NCBI GenBank assembly: GCA_030737835.1
Contig: JAUJYN010000012.1
Location: 1,347,431-1,411,430, forward strand
Length of the DNA: 64,000 bases
Direction: 5' to 3'
From: Acorus gramineus
Lineage: Eukaryota > Streptophyta > Magnoliopsida > Acorales > Acoraceae
Part shown: positions 36,777 through 48,800 of the stretch, piece after piece
Layout of the letters: every line of letters begins with the position of its first letter
Position numbering within the stretch: the stretch's first letter is position 1
Translations under genes and position numbers: made by a program
The notes under the pieces: model-generated
Database searches by the model: none
The model's input: only the letters and a program-made list of their open reading frames with translations
Told to the model about the DNA's origin: nothing

Positions 36777-37034
36777 ATGGCAACTTGTACATATATGGGA
36801 GATGCCGAGGTAGTTAGCATATGTAGAACAATAACGTATGCTTACATTGTCAATAAATTAGTGGAAAGGTTGGGGTTCAATGCGGCGAAAGTTATTTTAA
36901 AGTATGAAATTCCAGGAAAAACAATGATTAAACCCACTATTGAGAATGATAAAGCCGTAGAGAAGATGTACGACATCCATAAGATATGTGGGGCTATGGT
37001 TGTCGAGATCTATGCTACCCTGAATGATGGATAA
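36777..37034 (+). pseudogene. MULE transposase N-terminal region (MURA/PB1-like), isolated
   Basis: The frame contains CRTITYAYIVNKLVERLG, then AKVILKYEIPG, then IENDKAVEKMYDIHKI and VVEIYA. It resembles the N-terminal 'MuDR' or PB1-like domain of plant MULE transposases, which comes before the zinc finger and DDE core. It ends at 37034 without either. A further open stretch at about 37203-37353 has no recognised domain. It is taken as the leftover 5' end of the transposase gene, perhaps one exon. Confidence 0.55.
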
Positions 37035-37419
37035 ACTTGTGGTGGAGATGAAGGAATAAGGTAAAAATATGTTATACTCCTTCATAGTCATTTCATAGGA
37101 ATTTTATGAGTGTACACATATTACTAACAGTGTACATAGACAGAGATAAAATTGTATATATTATTATACCTAATGCATCCCATAAAATCAAATGAATTGC
37201 AGGATGTCCAACACAGTCCAAATGAATATGACAAATACTGCACCTACATATTGTAGCATGGTCACCCAAGGAGAAGCTATTTGCAAAAGTACGTCAAAAG
37301 TAAGACATGCAGGAATCCAGTGGTCGTTGAAGAATGATGTATCTTACATAATCTAGTATTTCAGAACTTTATGATGTATGAATAACATGAATAATATATT
37401 CCTCCATGTTTGAATCTAT

Positions 37420-38040
37420 ATCTATGCTTATGTCTTGTAGTGGATTATCAGTTTACACATACTGTATAACGTATCATATTGTAAAACCTGTAACATCTAT
37501 GACAATGTACATATACTGCATAACAGTGTACACAGTGTAAAATATAGAACATGTAACATCTATAACAGTGTACACAATGTAGACATAACAGTGTATATTG
37601 TGTAGACAGAACCTGTAACATTTATAGTAGTGTACACATGCTGCATAACAGTGTACACCATTTAAAAGACAAAACCTATAATATCTATAATAGTGTACAT
37701 ATGCTACATAACAGTGTACAAAGTTTAAAACACAAAACTTGTAACATTTATAACAGTGTACACATGCTGCATAACAGTGTACATTGTGTAACAGACAGAA
37801 CGTGTAACATTTATATCAATGTACATATGCTGCATTACAGTGTACACCGTGTAACGGACAGAACCTGTAACATTTATAATAGTGTATACATGCTGTATAA
37901 CAGTGTACAAAGTATAAAACACAGAACCTGTAACATCTACAACATGGTACACATACTGCAAAATAAGTTACATATTGTAACACAGAGAACCTGTAACATA
38001 CACAACAGTGTACATATATTGCATAACAGTGTACAAAACA
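37420..38040. repeat. tandem array, about ten units of 63 bp
   Basis: The phrase 'cctgtaacatYtataacagtgtacacatgctgcataacagtgtaca' recurs with starts near 37479, 37549, 37612, 37675, 37738, 37800, 37864, 37927 and 37990. Each unit holds two AACAGTGTAC motifs about 21 bp apart. Because 63 is a multiple of three, an open frame with a 21-residue repeat crosses it, but no known domain fits. The same motif occurs singly at about 36463, 37109, 37131 and 38597-38640, and in the small element at 8085-8550. Confidence 0.9.
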
Positions 38041-38179
38041 TGCATTACAAACATCATCTCATAATAAAATCTATTGTTTAAAATATATAAAACATCAGCA
38101 CCATATAAAACATCACCATCACTTATATAAAACAGTATACCACATTACACCACCACCACATTATATTACAAACACATTA

Positions 38180-38945
38180 CATTTGCTGTTTATATGTTTC
38201 ACAGTCTTCATGTATTTTCTTTATCCGATTCTCTCTCTTTAGCTTTCCGAATTACTTTGACTGCATATTCCCCTCGGAACCTTGGAATGTCTTTTTGCTC
38301 AAATCCATGTCCATTCCTTTTCTGAGGTGCTCACCTATTTAAGCACAAACATACCACAATCAACCCTACAATCACCATAAACATATTATCTTATCACGCT
38401 CTTACATAAATTAATCATGAGAATATATCGATAGCACTCACCCAGTAGATTGTTGTGGGCATTTGTCATCTCTTATAATTGGCCAGTCTTCAACATTGGA
38501 GATGAAATGATTAGGTCTGAAATACATCTTCAGCCACTGAAACTGCACATTGCAAATTTGCAATCTCACACCATCAATGTACACATACTTATAATAGTGT
38601 ACATGAGGAATTTAACAGTGTACATGAGGACTTTAATAGTGTACTAATGTTAAAATTTTACACTCACAAATTTGAACGTCGATTTAAGTTACCCAAAATA
38701 CGTTGGATCATGTTTTTTTCAATTTCTTGGATAACAGAAGACACAATTATAAAGTATGCTCATCTCAACAATGATCTTGATTGCTTGACAAGATTGTTGA
38801 GCTGTATTTGCCCTGGGGTCCCATGCAATAACTCTTTCATGCCCTCTGTTACCTTTCTAAGCTTGCTTCTTATATAAGGACCCGATTTATGATTTACATT
38901 CAGAAGAGTGATGGGAGGCAATTTTCTGCTTGCTTCTTCCACACA
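38180..38945 (-). pseudogene. Ulp1-like cysteine peptidase (C48) C-terminal part, broken
   Basis: Minus strand. A frame at about 38440-38530 has QWLKMYFRPNHFISNVEDWP followed by IIRDDKCPQQS. After a predicted intron (GTGAGT at 38441 to GATTGTAG near 38364) comes VDCGMFVLK, the Asp-Cys-Gly block with the catalytic Cys of Ulp1/SENP peptidases. A stop follows, and the expected tail (IPRFRGEYAVKVIRKAKERE) is readable only in another frame. Another minus frame at 38760-38942 may be an upstream exon. Ulp1-type enzymes cut SUMO from targets; copies in MULEs usually show no proven role in transposition. Stops and frame changes make this copy non-functional. Confidence 0.6.
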
Positions 38946-40316
38946 TGACTTTTTTTAAATATGACCGAGTTAATTGTTATGAAATTCTTGGTTGATGAGA
39001 CGAACATGTGAATCAACATAGAAAAAAATGTAAAACATCCTCAAAAAGACAATACTAGTGACTTAGGACAGTCTGATATCCATTCTCCAATAATAGGTCT
39101 CCTAAAGAAAACCACTCCTTGTCGATTATTTTGATTATCATAAAATAAAGTTGTAGTTGAGGCACTCTAAGACCAAACATGAAGTATATAAGGACCTTGG
39201 TAGTTTATCGTTATGTTCTAATCTTCAAAGTTGCAACAATAACAATCAGTAAATCATTGCTTAGAAGGTGAGTCAAATAACTCAAGGTTCTGCATTTTAT
39301 ATTACCAAAGAACTAGATTCCTAAGATTTATACAAATCCGGCTGTTAATTCTTGCAATACCATATATAGTATGGAAAAAAATATATGCACAAGCGTCCAA
39401 ATTTTTTAGTGAAACAGAAAATCAATACACAAAAGTAATAAATCAGTGTAAGGAAACATGATATGGATAATTAAGATAGGATGAAGGATGACTATTTTCT
39501 AGGATTAATAGCTCTCTAGAAATATTATGAAAAATAGGTGAATGAAATTATTCGGGTAGATTAATATTTTCTTCTCTCATCCAATCAGCACTTTATGGAA
39601 AACTAGACCACCTGTTTAGATCACCTGTTTAAACAGCACTATGAAATAAAAACCACATATTCTATTTGTTCAAATGTGTGGTGTTTTATCTATTTTATTG
39701 GATTAAGGACCCTTAAAATCTCTCATGGAGTGCCGATGATTGTGCAAACAGGATAGGTCTTTGGAGTGGGTTTTGGAACATGTCACCATCTTCTATATTG
39801 TGTTTAAAAGAAAGAAATTATGATGTCAAGGTTTCCATGGTATATGCAACGGTTCATGGTAGAGATGAATCACCTTGATTAATTGAGGGAGAAAACGGGT
39901 CTTCGCCGCTGATTCGAGCTCTCGGAGCTCCGTCCGACACCTCCCTTTCTTGATCTCGCCGGAGAGAGCGCAGACGCTGCAGATTCGAGCTCCCGGTCCT
40001 TCACAAGGTTAAACAGGGGAGGAGAGTGGAAATGGGGGGGGAGGGGGTGGGGCTACAGTGGATTCCAAATGAGGGAGAGAAGGGAACTAGGGTTTTACAC
40101 GGGGGAGGAGTTCGAAAGGTTTTGGGGGAGAGAGTTTTAAGTGGGAGGGGTATAAAGGGTATTTCCAATGGCTGTTAGTAACTCTATTAGTTTGAGGGAC
40201 CCAAAGATAATAGATTGTGAGTTTAGGGACTTATTATTATTGTAAAACAGTCCAGGGACTTATTGTTATTATGGAGATAGGGTCAGGGACCCCTAATTAA
40301 TTTTCCCTTAATTTTT

Positions 40317-40432
40317 TTTTAGTGAGAATAACTAAAACACAATCAAATAAAAAAATAGTTATTTTTAACATATATTGGAATAATTATCTATTTTAGAATA
40401 GTTTATATCGTTATCCAAATGGGAGTTAAAAA
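40317..40432. mobile_element. MITE copy 4, right half (split)
   Basis: Continues the element of 35640-35794 after the inserted MULE and ends with GTTATCCAAATGGGAG, the inverted terminus of the family. Confidence 0.65.
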
Positions 40433-40489
40433 ATTTGAAACGGTATAAGTGTGTTTTTTTTTTTAATAAATTGTGGGCATTTCCATTTC

Positions 40490-42545
40490 AATTTCTTTTT
40501 TTTTAAAACGAACAAGAGGAGAATAGAGTAGAAAAGCAAAAACAACTAAGGAAAAACCAAATGCAAGAATAGTACTATAGGGAAAAAAGAAGACAAGTCC
40601 AGTCAACACAAATGAGTAGAAAAGATTTCTACTCATTGCCAACGTAAATGAATCCCTGCACCCCTTACACCGCTATTCCGCGACGAGCAGTGACCCCTCA
40701 TCCATCCGAATACTAGCCGCCCCCACAAGCCCCATGCCCCACTCCATGACACTTTGCCTTCTCATCTCCCATAGGTTTTCATAGTAGAAGTGCACTGATA
40801 AGCATATTAATTATACATTTAAACCCCTTAATCTAATTTTCTATACCTTTATTTTATGTATACTAATAACTAATATTCAGAATTAATGTGTTATTGTAGG
40901 TAATTGACTTAAATGATGATTATCAATACAAGATATGCTACAAATCAGTTAAAGATATGAAGGAGAATCAAGAGTTTCTAGAAGATCCAAAATTATGGAA
41001 AAAGATTTGGTGAAGATTGAATAAAAATCAATCCAATCAAATATTCTTCAAAATCTCGTCCTACTGTTTTGACCATAACTTTTGCCTCAAGTAGCGGATT
41101 TGTGCTTATGATATGCCGTTGAAAAGATAATTTCAATATCTACAAATCACTATTTCATGAGAAGATTTCGTAATTCCACCTTATTAGAGGTCAAAAAGTC
41201 ATCCGAAGATTCTATAGAAAATCAATGAGGGGAATAAAATTTAAACTTCTTTTGAGGAAGGTTGAGGCCAATCTTAACTCCCCAATCTCAACCATCCAAT
41301 ATATTACAAATAAATGGTTAAGATTCAAGGGTTAGAGGCCATAAAAGGAGCACATATGAAAGGATCAAGGAAGGAAAAAACAAGGAGGCACAAAGACAAC
41401 CAAATGAGAAGAAGGATTCAAGAGTTTTGCTTTGTTTTTGTTTTTCTTTTCATCTCATACTTTGGATTCATTTAGATCTGAATTTTAATATTAATTTTGT
41501 ATTTTTATTTACAAGAATTTTTCAATAATTTGATGTCTTTTATTTTTCTTCTCTCATTTGATCACGTCTTCTAGTAGTTAAATTTTCAACTAGGGTTGAA
41601 GATGAAACCATGCAATGCTAGTTTAGGATTTTATATTTAGATCTGAATTCTCCATATTGTTTGCTTTATTGAGTATCAATCTCTCCTTCAATTCTCTTTT
41701 GAAACCTTTTATATGAATTTCTTATTATTTTCTTTAAAAATCTCTTGTATTTGATTTGATAAAATATGCTTTGATTGAGTTTTCTGATATTTTATGCTCT
41801 TCTTAATATGTTGAATATTGAGTTGTTATATTTTATAAAGGGAAGGGAGATAGATCATTATATTGAGTTTTCATGAATCAAAGTTTTTAATCGTAGAATC
41901 ATCTTCAAGGATCTCTTGTTTAGGGTTTGATATGGTATGCTTGATTAACTATTTGATATCTTATTCTCTTCCTAATGTATGAATATTGAGATGATTGTTT
42001 TGATTTCAAATATGATTTTATGAAATAATTAATATGATTTTAAATATTTATTTTTCGATTGATATTTGATTAACGTCAATATTGATTGAGTTATATGGTA
42101 AAGTTTCATATTTGAATATAATCCCTAAATTGATATTGCATGGTGAATTCTGAAATCCTAGCTATCTTTCTATATTATTATTTTCTTTTAAAAAAAAAAA
42201 TTTCATCAATCTTTTCCTTCTGGTTCGATTAGTTGAATCGATTAATAATTTGATTTGATTTGAACAATTTTTGTGGGTTCGATCAGTATTTGCTAGATCT
42301 ATACTTTTACAACGATCCATGTACTTGCGGTAATTAATAACAACTTAAAAAATTCAACCATGCACCCTCTGAAGACCACCTGGTTCCGCGAATGCTAAAT
42401 AGCCCAAACACGCATGCCGGAAGTAATACTCTACCTAGCTTACTCCTATCCCCTCTCTTCCGCGCGCATCCTCGTCGCCGCCTCCCACAAGTCCTGTATT
42501 AAAACATGTTGGCGCCACCAACGTATAGAGTCAACCTCCTGTATT
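40490..42545 (-). pseudogene. LINE 3' end, split by a solo LTR
   Basis: The minus strand of 42366-42545 reads, near the junction, VWAIWHSRNQVVFRG (with one stop nearby), the pattern seen at the C-terminus of plant LINE ORF2. Sequence resumes at 40790 and ends at a T-tract near 40490, the poly(A) tail side. The 1565-bp LTR lies between. Several stops make it non-functional. No target duplication was found. Confidence 0.55.
40796..42360. mobile_element. solo LTR (1565 bp) with 5-bp target duplication
   Basis: It begins TGATAAGCATATTAATTATA and ends TTCAACCA, i.e. TG...CA, and is flanked by TGCAC at 40791-40795 and 42361-42365. The phrases 'ttgacccataacttttgcctcaa', 'gcttatgatatgccg' and, near the end, 'cgatccatgtacttgcgg' are of the kind found in long LTRs of plant Ty3/gypsy elements. 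No gag, pol or second LTR is present, so this is a solo LTR left by LTR-LTR recombination. The superfamily is inferred. Confidence 0.8.
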
Positions 42546-43596
42546 AAAATTTTGGTTTTTTTATTTGGATTGAATTTGTTTGGGTTTCGTGATTCTGTGA
42601 TTTTGAGAGAAATTTGGTTTCTTGATGGATAATTCGTTCCCTCTAAGGGAATTTGATGATGGAAATTTGTTTCTTTTGGAGTGGATTTGCTTTCGGTATG
42701 GTTTATATTCAATTGATTCGGTGACTGATTCTTGGGCTGATTTGGTTTTTCTTGCTTGTGTGGGCAGTATTTTGTTTTTTAACATTGGTTGAATTTGTTT
42801 ACCATTTAAAACACACCTATAGAAATCTTAGAATATGTGGGTGACTATGGAGATACATGTGACTTCTATAGAGTTTAGGTCGTTACACCATTGATGCATA
42901 AAAAGGCACAGGGATTTCTTGTGTTACTCAATGCACAAGCAATACCTGTCTTTTCTTTTTCCATACAGTGTCACATGCACCAATGGAGTTTCTTATGTCA
43001 TATTTGTGCAATTACCAGTATGAATCCTGTTAATATTATTATTTCATTTTAGCCCCTTTTTATTCAACCCACAAATTGGAAAAACCGTCTGTGTGTTTTT
43101 TCTAAACATTTAAAATCCCCAAATTAAATTGATTTGATGGACTTGTGTTTTTGCTGTTTCATTGGAATAACTTTATAATAAATTAAATTTTTTGTTGTTG
43201 TTGATGATAATGTTATCTTATAAATGAATTTAGGAAACCTATTTTATCAATTAATTTTAGTTTTATAGATAACAATTAGACTACCAGTTATATGAGTGCA
43301 CCTTTGATCGACTAAATAATGTGAACCGATCTAAATCAATTTTTATTTGGGTCAATTGTTTTTATAATTTGATTTGGATATGGATTGAAAAATTAATAAA
43401 TTGATCTACTTTGGTTTAGGTTTGATTTTACGTTACAAAAAAACTGAATTAACTAAACTGAATTAAATTAAATTTAAACACATGATTATTCAAGTTCAAT
43501 CAACATTTAGATCATTCTTTTTATATTAAGAACTATATTACTGTTAAACCATTAATATTCATTAAAAATGAATACATTAATTTATACTATCAATCA
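42546..43596. other. intergenic, one inverted repeat relative
   Basis: No gene is seen. The sequence at about 42913-42958 (CACAGGGATTTCTTGTGTTA) is, when reversed, close to that at about 49657-49705 (GTAACACATGAAATCCCTGT). The 42560-42780 stretch has gene-leader-like composition but no supported product. Confidence 0.45.
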
Positions 43597-44160
43597 TATA
43601 TATATATATATATATATAGGGGGCCGATGGGGTGCGGCCGTGCGCACGGTGCACCCCATCGTGCGCCCCACACGTCGACCGTGCGATCGACGTTCTCGCG
43701 ATCGCACGGTCGACGTTTTTTTTAAAAAAAAAAAAAAAAAAAACAAAAACACCTCGGGGGACTGTCACCCAAGGTGGTCGCAGTCGCCGGGGTCCATGAG
43801 GTAGTCGACGGGGTCACAGTCACCGATTTGGTCAGATCCGACCAAATATGTGTGTGAGCGAGACGGGGGTCCGTGCGGTCGTCGTCGACGGGGGTCACGG
43901 TCGTCGTCGACGGGGGTCGACGAGAGAGAGAGAGTGGTTTCGAGAGAGAGTGAGAGATTGAGAGAGAGATCGAGAGGGAGAGGCGTGCGAGAGAGAGATC
44001 GAGAGATGGAGAGAGAGAGAGGCGTGCGTTTTTGGTTTTGTTTTTTTCTTTTTTTTCTTTTTTTTTTAAAAAACGTGGACCGTGCGATCGCACGACCAGC
44101 GATCGCACGGCCCACGTACGGGGCGCACACCGTGCGCACGGTCGCACCCCATCGTCGCCC

Positions 44161-44207
<47 letters not shown>
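43597..44207. mobile_element. GC-rich TIR element inside a TA microsatellite (Micron-like)
   Basis: (TA)n at 43597-43618 and at 44161-44178 bracket a 542-bp element (43619-44160). Its ends are inverted repeats of roughly 100 bp: GGGGGCCGATGGGGTGCGGC on the left and, reversed, GGGCGACGATGGGGTGCGAC on the right, both followed by CGTGCGCACGGTG and ending at an A/T-tract. It is far richer in G+C than its surroundings and full of CG dinucleotides. A (GA)n run follows at 44179-44207. Many overlapping open frames here are compositional. No transposase is seen. Confidence 0.75.
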
Positions 44208-44209
<2 letters not shown>

Positions 44210-44667
44210 TACTAGTAATCTTTGGTTCTTTTATTGACAAAAAAATGAATAATCCATTTTTCAACGAAAAGGGACTTTGTTTTTTTTTTTTTTTTTACTT
44301 ATTTGCATAAACTCCTGATACTTACATATTAGCAGTGACGGAGCCAGTATTTTTACAAAGGGGCGGCCTAATATAACTTATATAAATATTTTCTAAAATT
44401 ATATCATTTTTTTTTTAAATTTCAATAGCATAGATTAAAAATATGTTTAAAATGAAATAAAGAAATTCATATAAAACATATCACTGAATAATTATATAAA
44501 AATAATTATCATATTTTAAAATGATATATCATATTTCATGCATATTGATAATTCACAAAAAAATGTCAAAACAAAAATCTAATAAACAATACATACATTT
44601 AAATTTGACCTCGACGAGGTTTTATATTGTGCAAATGTTGAATGATTTGATTATTTTAGACACTTAC

Positions 44668-44708
<41 letters not shown>

Positions 44709-45301
44709 TGTAATCAAATCCGGCCCAAAATAAAACTCTAACAACTCAAATTGGTAGGAAGAAAACAATTTGTATATATATGTTTATCTTTAACTGTTCA
44801 GTTTGGTTTTAGATTTTCCGTTCGATTTTCGATTCGATTTGGTTTTCAGGTTATATGTAAATATAATTAACTTCAATTTGGGTTTATCAAAAACTAAACC
44901 AAACTAACTAAATTATACGCCTAACCAGTTATAATTAATTAGATGAGCAATGGGTCAGAGGATGACAACAATATATATTTTATTTGTTATAAGAAAATAC
45001 AATTTTTTTATATCAAATTTATAATTTAGAATAAATTAAAACCCTACAAAGAGTGATAAAAATAATACTTAAAAACCCCATGAAACCGTGTTTTGAATAT
45101 GAGAATGTGTGAAAGAGAGAGAGATGGAGAGAGGGATATAATAAGTCAAAAAAGAAAGAGAGAGAGAGAATCAAATTATTGGGTTAAACAAAGAACTCAA
45201 ATGAAAAAAACTTAACAGGGTTCTTTTTAAAAAATCATACAATATATCACCGAAGGATCTCTCATTAATGCAATGTGATGTTAAAAAAAGAAGAAGACAT
45301 G
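44208..45301. other. intergenic, repeat-like
   Basis: Near 44333 'gcagtgacggagccag...aggggcggcc' is a phrase common at the ends of plant repeats. A (TA)n microsatellite lies at about 44672-44703 and GA-rich runs near 45113-45170. No gene is seen. Confidence 0.5.
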
Positions 45302-45598
45302 TGTTGGTGGAGAAGAGAGTAATGGAGATTTGTTTTTATTCAAGGGTTGATATGGTGACCGATTTATGGAGATTTGTTTCTATCAGTTTGTGCTCCTTAA
45401 TTGGGATGAGAGATTTGTGGAGATTTGTTTCTATCTCCTTAATTGATGCCATTGATTGTATTGGTTTTATATTGGGCTCATGTAATCTCCATTGTATCAC
45501 AGATGAATAAAAACGATCCTCCCTCTCTTCTCCCGTGGACGTAGGCTACATGCCGAACCACGTAAATCATTTTGTGTTATATGTTTTTTGTTTCTTTA
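45302..45598 (+). repeat. 5' LTR of the copia element
   Basis: Begins TGTTGGTGGAGAAGAGAG and ends TGTTTCTTTA. It matches 49359-49660 with about a dozen differences. It carries a repeated 'tggagatttgtttctatc' phrase and AATAAAAA, a likely polyadenylation signal. The terminal ACA present in the 3' LTR is missing here. Confidence 0.9.
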
Positions 45599-45879
45599 TG
45601 GTATAGAGCAGTGTTTTGAAGATCTGATTTGTTCTTGAGAAGCTTTGGCAAGGTGTTGGGTTCTTTCTTTGGGTTTCCTGCGCACCCTTCATTCAAAATT
45701 CGCTATTTTTCTATCCATGACTCGGAATTGAGCAAGGTCAGCGCCGTTGGATTCATAGCATCCGTGGCTTGTTAACACTCTTTGTTTCTTCTTATTTTGA
45801 CATCGTTTAAGGGGTCAAAAATCCCTTCAAAGTCCACGGATCTGCTTCTTGCACTGAAATTTGTTGTTGTATGTTCTGA

Positions 45880-48800
45880 TTGCTTCTCTATCCTTTATCA
45901 ATGAGAGAATCAGAAGCTAATCCTGGTTGGAAGCTTTCCTCTGTTCTCTTGAATGAGATTAACTATGTACCTTGGTCGAGGGTTGTAACCTTGTCTCTTG
46001 GTGGCAAGAAAAAGTTTGGTTTTGTCAATGGGACAAAAGTTTGTCCTTCTACTACTACTGATCCAGGATATGAAGATTGGATCTCTGGCGATCAGCTCGT
46101 TAGATCATGGATTCTTAATTCGATGGAACCCCATATTGCTGGAATCTTTACTGTTTCTAACTCAACAAAGGAGTTGTGGGATTCGATAGCAGATTTATAT
46201 GGCAGTCAGAATAATGTCGTTCGCATTTTTGAACTTAAGCTTGAGATTGCAGCAGCAGAACAAGGTGAAAAAACTTTCAGTGAACATCTAGGAAATCTGA
46301 AAAGGATGTGGGATGAATTGAACATGTATCGCCCACATACTATTGATGCAAGACACTTTTGAAAAGGGTTGAAGAAGATAAAAAATTTTCTTTGCTCAGT
46401 AGCTTGAAGCCAGAATATGAAAATATCAGGAGTAATATTCTTATGGATAATAAGCTTCCCTCTTTTTCCAGTGTTTGTGCTATTATCCAACGTGAAGAAA
46501 CTCAAAAGAAGACTATGAATTCAGAACAGAAATCCTCATACGAGAAAGTTGAATCACATGCTCTTGTGGCTGAGAAAGAAGATCGAAGCAAATTTTTTGG
46601 TATTAACAAAAGGAAAAATACTTATCAAAATAAAGGCAAATTTTTTTTATCACTGCGATCACTGCGGTAAAAATGGGCACACCAAGGACTGTTGCTGGGA
46701 GTTATATCCTCATCTCAAATCCAACTATGAAAAGAATAGGAAAGATCGTGTTGGCGTAGCAGATACATCGATCTCAATGAATCAGTTGAATTCCCTTCTT
46801 CAGCAACTCAGTAAGTCCATATGCATCATGAACAAAGTCATTCTGCCTCTACCCATGCTTCTGGTAATTTGCAAGACAATCTCACTTCATCTTCTAAAGT
46901 TACTTCTTGGATTATTGATTCGGGAGCTACAGATCACTTGGTTATATCTGCTAAAAACAAAAGCTGAGGTGTTATCTGTTTTTAAGGATTTTCATAACAT
47001 GGTGATTACACAATTTAATGCCAAAGTTAAGGTTTTTAGATCTGATGATGGTACGGAGTATACCCAAGGGCTTTTTTATGAATATCTTCGCAACCATGGA
47101 ATTATTCACCAAACTAGTTGTGTGGGAACACCACAACAGAATGGAGTTGCAGAGAGAAAAAATCGACACATCTTAGAAACCACAAGAGCTCTTATGTTTC
47201 AGATGAATGTTCCAAAAAGATATTGGTCTCATTGTGTTTTAACTGCAACATATTTGATTAATCGACTTCCCAGCCGAGTAATAAATTTTAAGTCGCCATT
47301 GGAAGTCTTAAAGGATCGGAAGCCTGACATATCTCATTTGCGGGTGTTTGGGTGTGTTTGCTATGTGCACCAACAAGCAATTCATCGTGATAAGTTGGAT
47401 GCTCAAGCCAGTCGGTGTATCTTTTTTGGATATTCTTCCACAAAAAAAAGGTGTGTATGTTACAATTTGACATCTCAAAAAATTATTATTTCTCGTGATG
47501 TTCGATTTGTTGAATCTGAACCTTATTTTCAAGCACAAAATGATTCTGGGAATCAGTCTCAGGGGGAGTATTTGCCTGATTTGGTACCACTTCCAACAGT
47601 ACTTGATGATGTTCTACCTCCAGAAAATGATGTAACCTCTACAGTTGAAAGCACAATACCTCAAGTAGCAGCACCTCCACCTCAACGAAGATCGAGTAGA
47701 GAGACTCACCCTCTAGAAAAAATGAAAGATTTTTTCACTTACCATGCTGTCTCTTACCCTATGCAAGCTTGTATAACATATGATAATGTTCATCGATCCC
47801 ATTTCGCTTTCTTGAGTGCAGTCTCTAGTGATCAAGAACCAAAGACTTTTCAAGAAGCTATGTCCAATTCAGTTTTGAAGAAGGCCATGAAAGAAGAATT
47901 ACAAGCTCTTGATGAAAATAAGACGTGGGACATTGCTGGCTTGCCTCCAGGCAAGAAGACTATTGGTTGTCGTTGGGTTTACAAAATAAAATATAACACT
48001 GATGGAACTGTGGCACGACATAAGGCGAGACTTGTTGCTAGAGGATTTACTCAAACTTATGGAGTAGATTATAAAGAGACATTTGCCCTTGTTGCAAAGA
48101 TGAATACATTTCGAGTTCTCATATCTTTGGCCGTGAATCAAGACTGGAAGCTATTTCAGATGGATGTAAAAAATGCGTTCCTACATGGTGATTTAGAAGA
48201 AGAATTTTATATGAGTCTTCCCCCTGACCATCCATAGGAATCCAAAGTTGGAGTTGTGTGCAAACTGAAAAAGGCTATATACGGGCTTAAGCAGTCACCA
48301 CGAGCATGGTATGCCAAGCTCAGTTCTATCCTCATGATTAATGGACTAAAAAGGAGTGCTGCAAATCCTTCTCTATTTGTCAAGAAATGTATCTTTGGTA
48401 GTACTATTGTGTTGGTGTGTTTTGATGATATAGTGCTCACTGGAGATGATCAGGAGGAAATATCAAAGCTCAAGGTTCTTTTACACAAGCAATTTGCTAT
48501 TAAAGACTTAGGAATTGTAAAGTATTTTCTTGGATTAGAAATTGCCTACTCAAAAAAAGGTATATTTATTAATCAACGAGAGTATGTTTTGGATTTGTTA
48601 CAAGAAACTAGAAAAACAGGAGTAAAATCGTCAGACACTCCCATTGATAGTGGTGGTAAGCTTGGTAATGATGGTGAATTATTTTCTGATATTGGTCAAT
48701 ATCAAAGATTAGTCGGTAGATTAATCTATTTAACCATTACTCGGCCAGATATTTCATATGCTGTTAGCTTGGTTAGTAGATTTATGCATGCACCAAGAGT

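Larger units (their letters stand above)
35795..40307. mobile_element. Ulp1-bearing Mutator-like element (4513 bp), degenerate
   Basis: Terminal inverted repeats of about 64 bp: GGAGAAATTAATTAGGGGTC on the left and GGGAAAATTAATTAGGGGTC on the right (reversed), both continuing CCTGACC, ATCTCCATAATAA and AAGTCCCT. The target duplication TTAATTTTT is perfect at 35786-35794 and 40308-40316. Inside are a GC-rich block (about 36000-36300), a MURA-like N-terminal frame, a 63-bp tandem array, a broken Ulp1-like peptidase on the minus strand and a second GC-rich block (39900-40140). This combination matches the KI-MULE (Kaonashi) type, in which a MULE carries a Ulp1-like gene. The transposase core with its DDE residues was not found, so it cannot move by itself. 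Confidence 0.85.

Noticed and set aside
37638..38081. 147-codon frame with 21-residue repeats
   Set aside because: Produced by the 63-bp tandem array; no start context or domain. Kept only as a question in the findings.
43722..44179. Several long Arg/Ser-rich frames on both strands
   Set aside because: All lie in the GC-rich inverted-repeat element and its homopurine tracts; open by composition.
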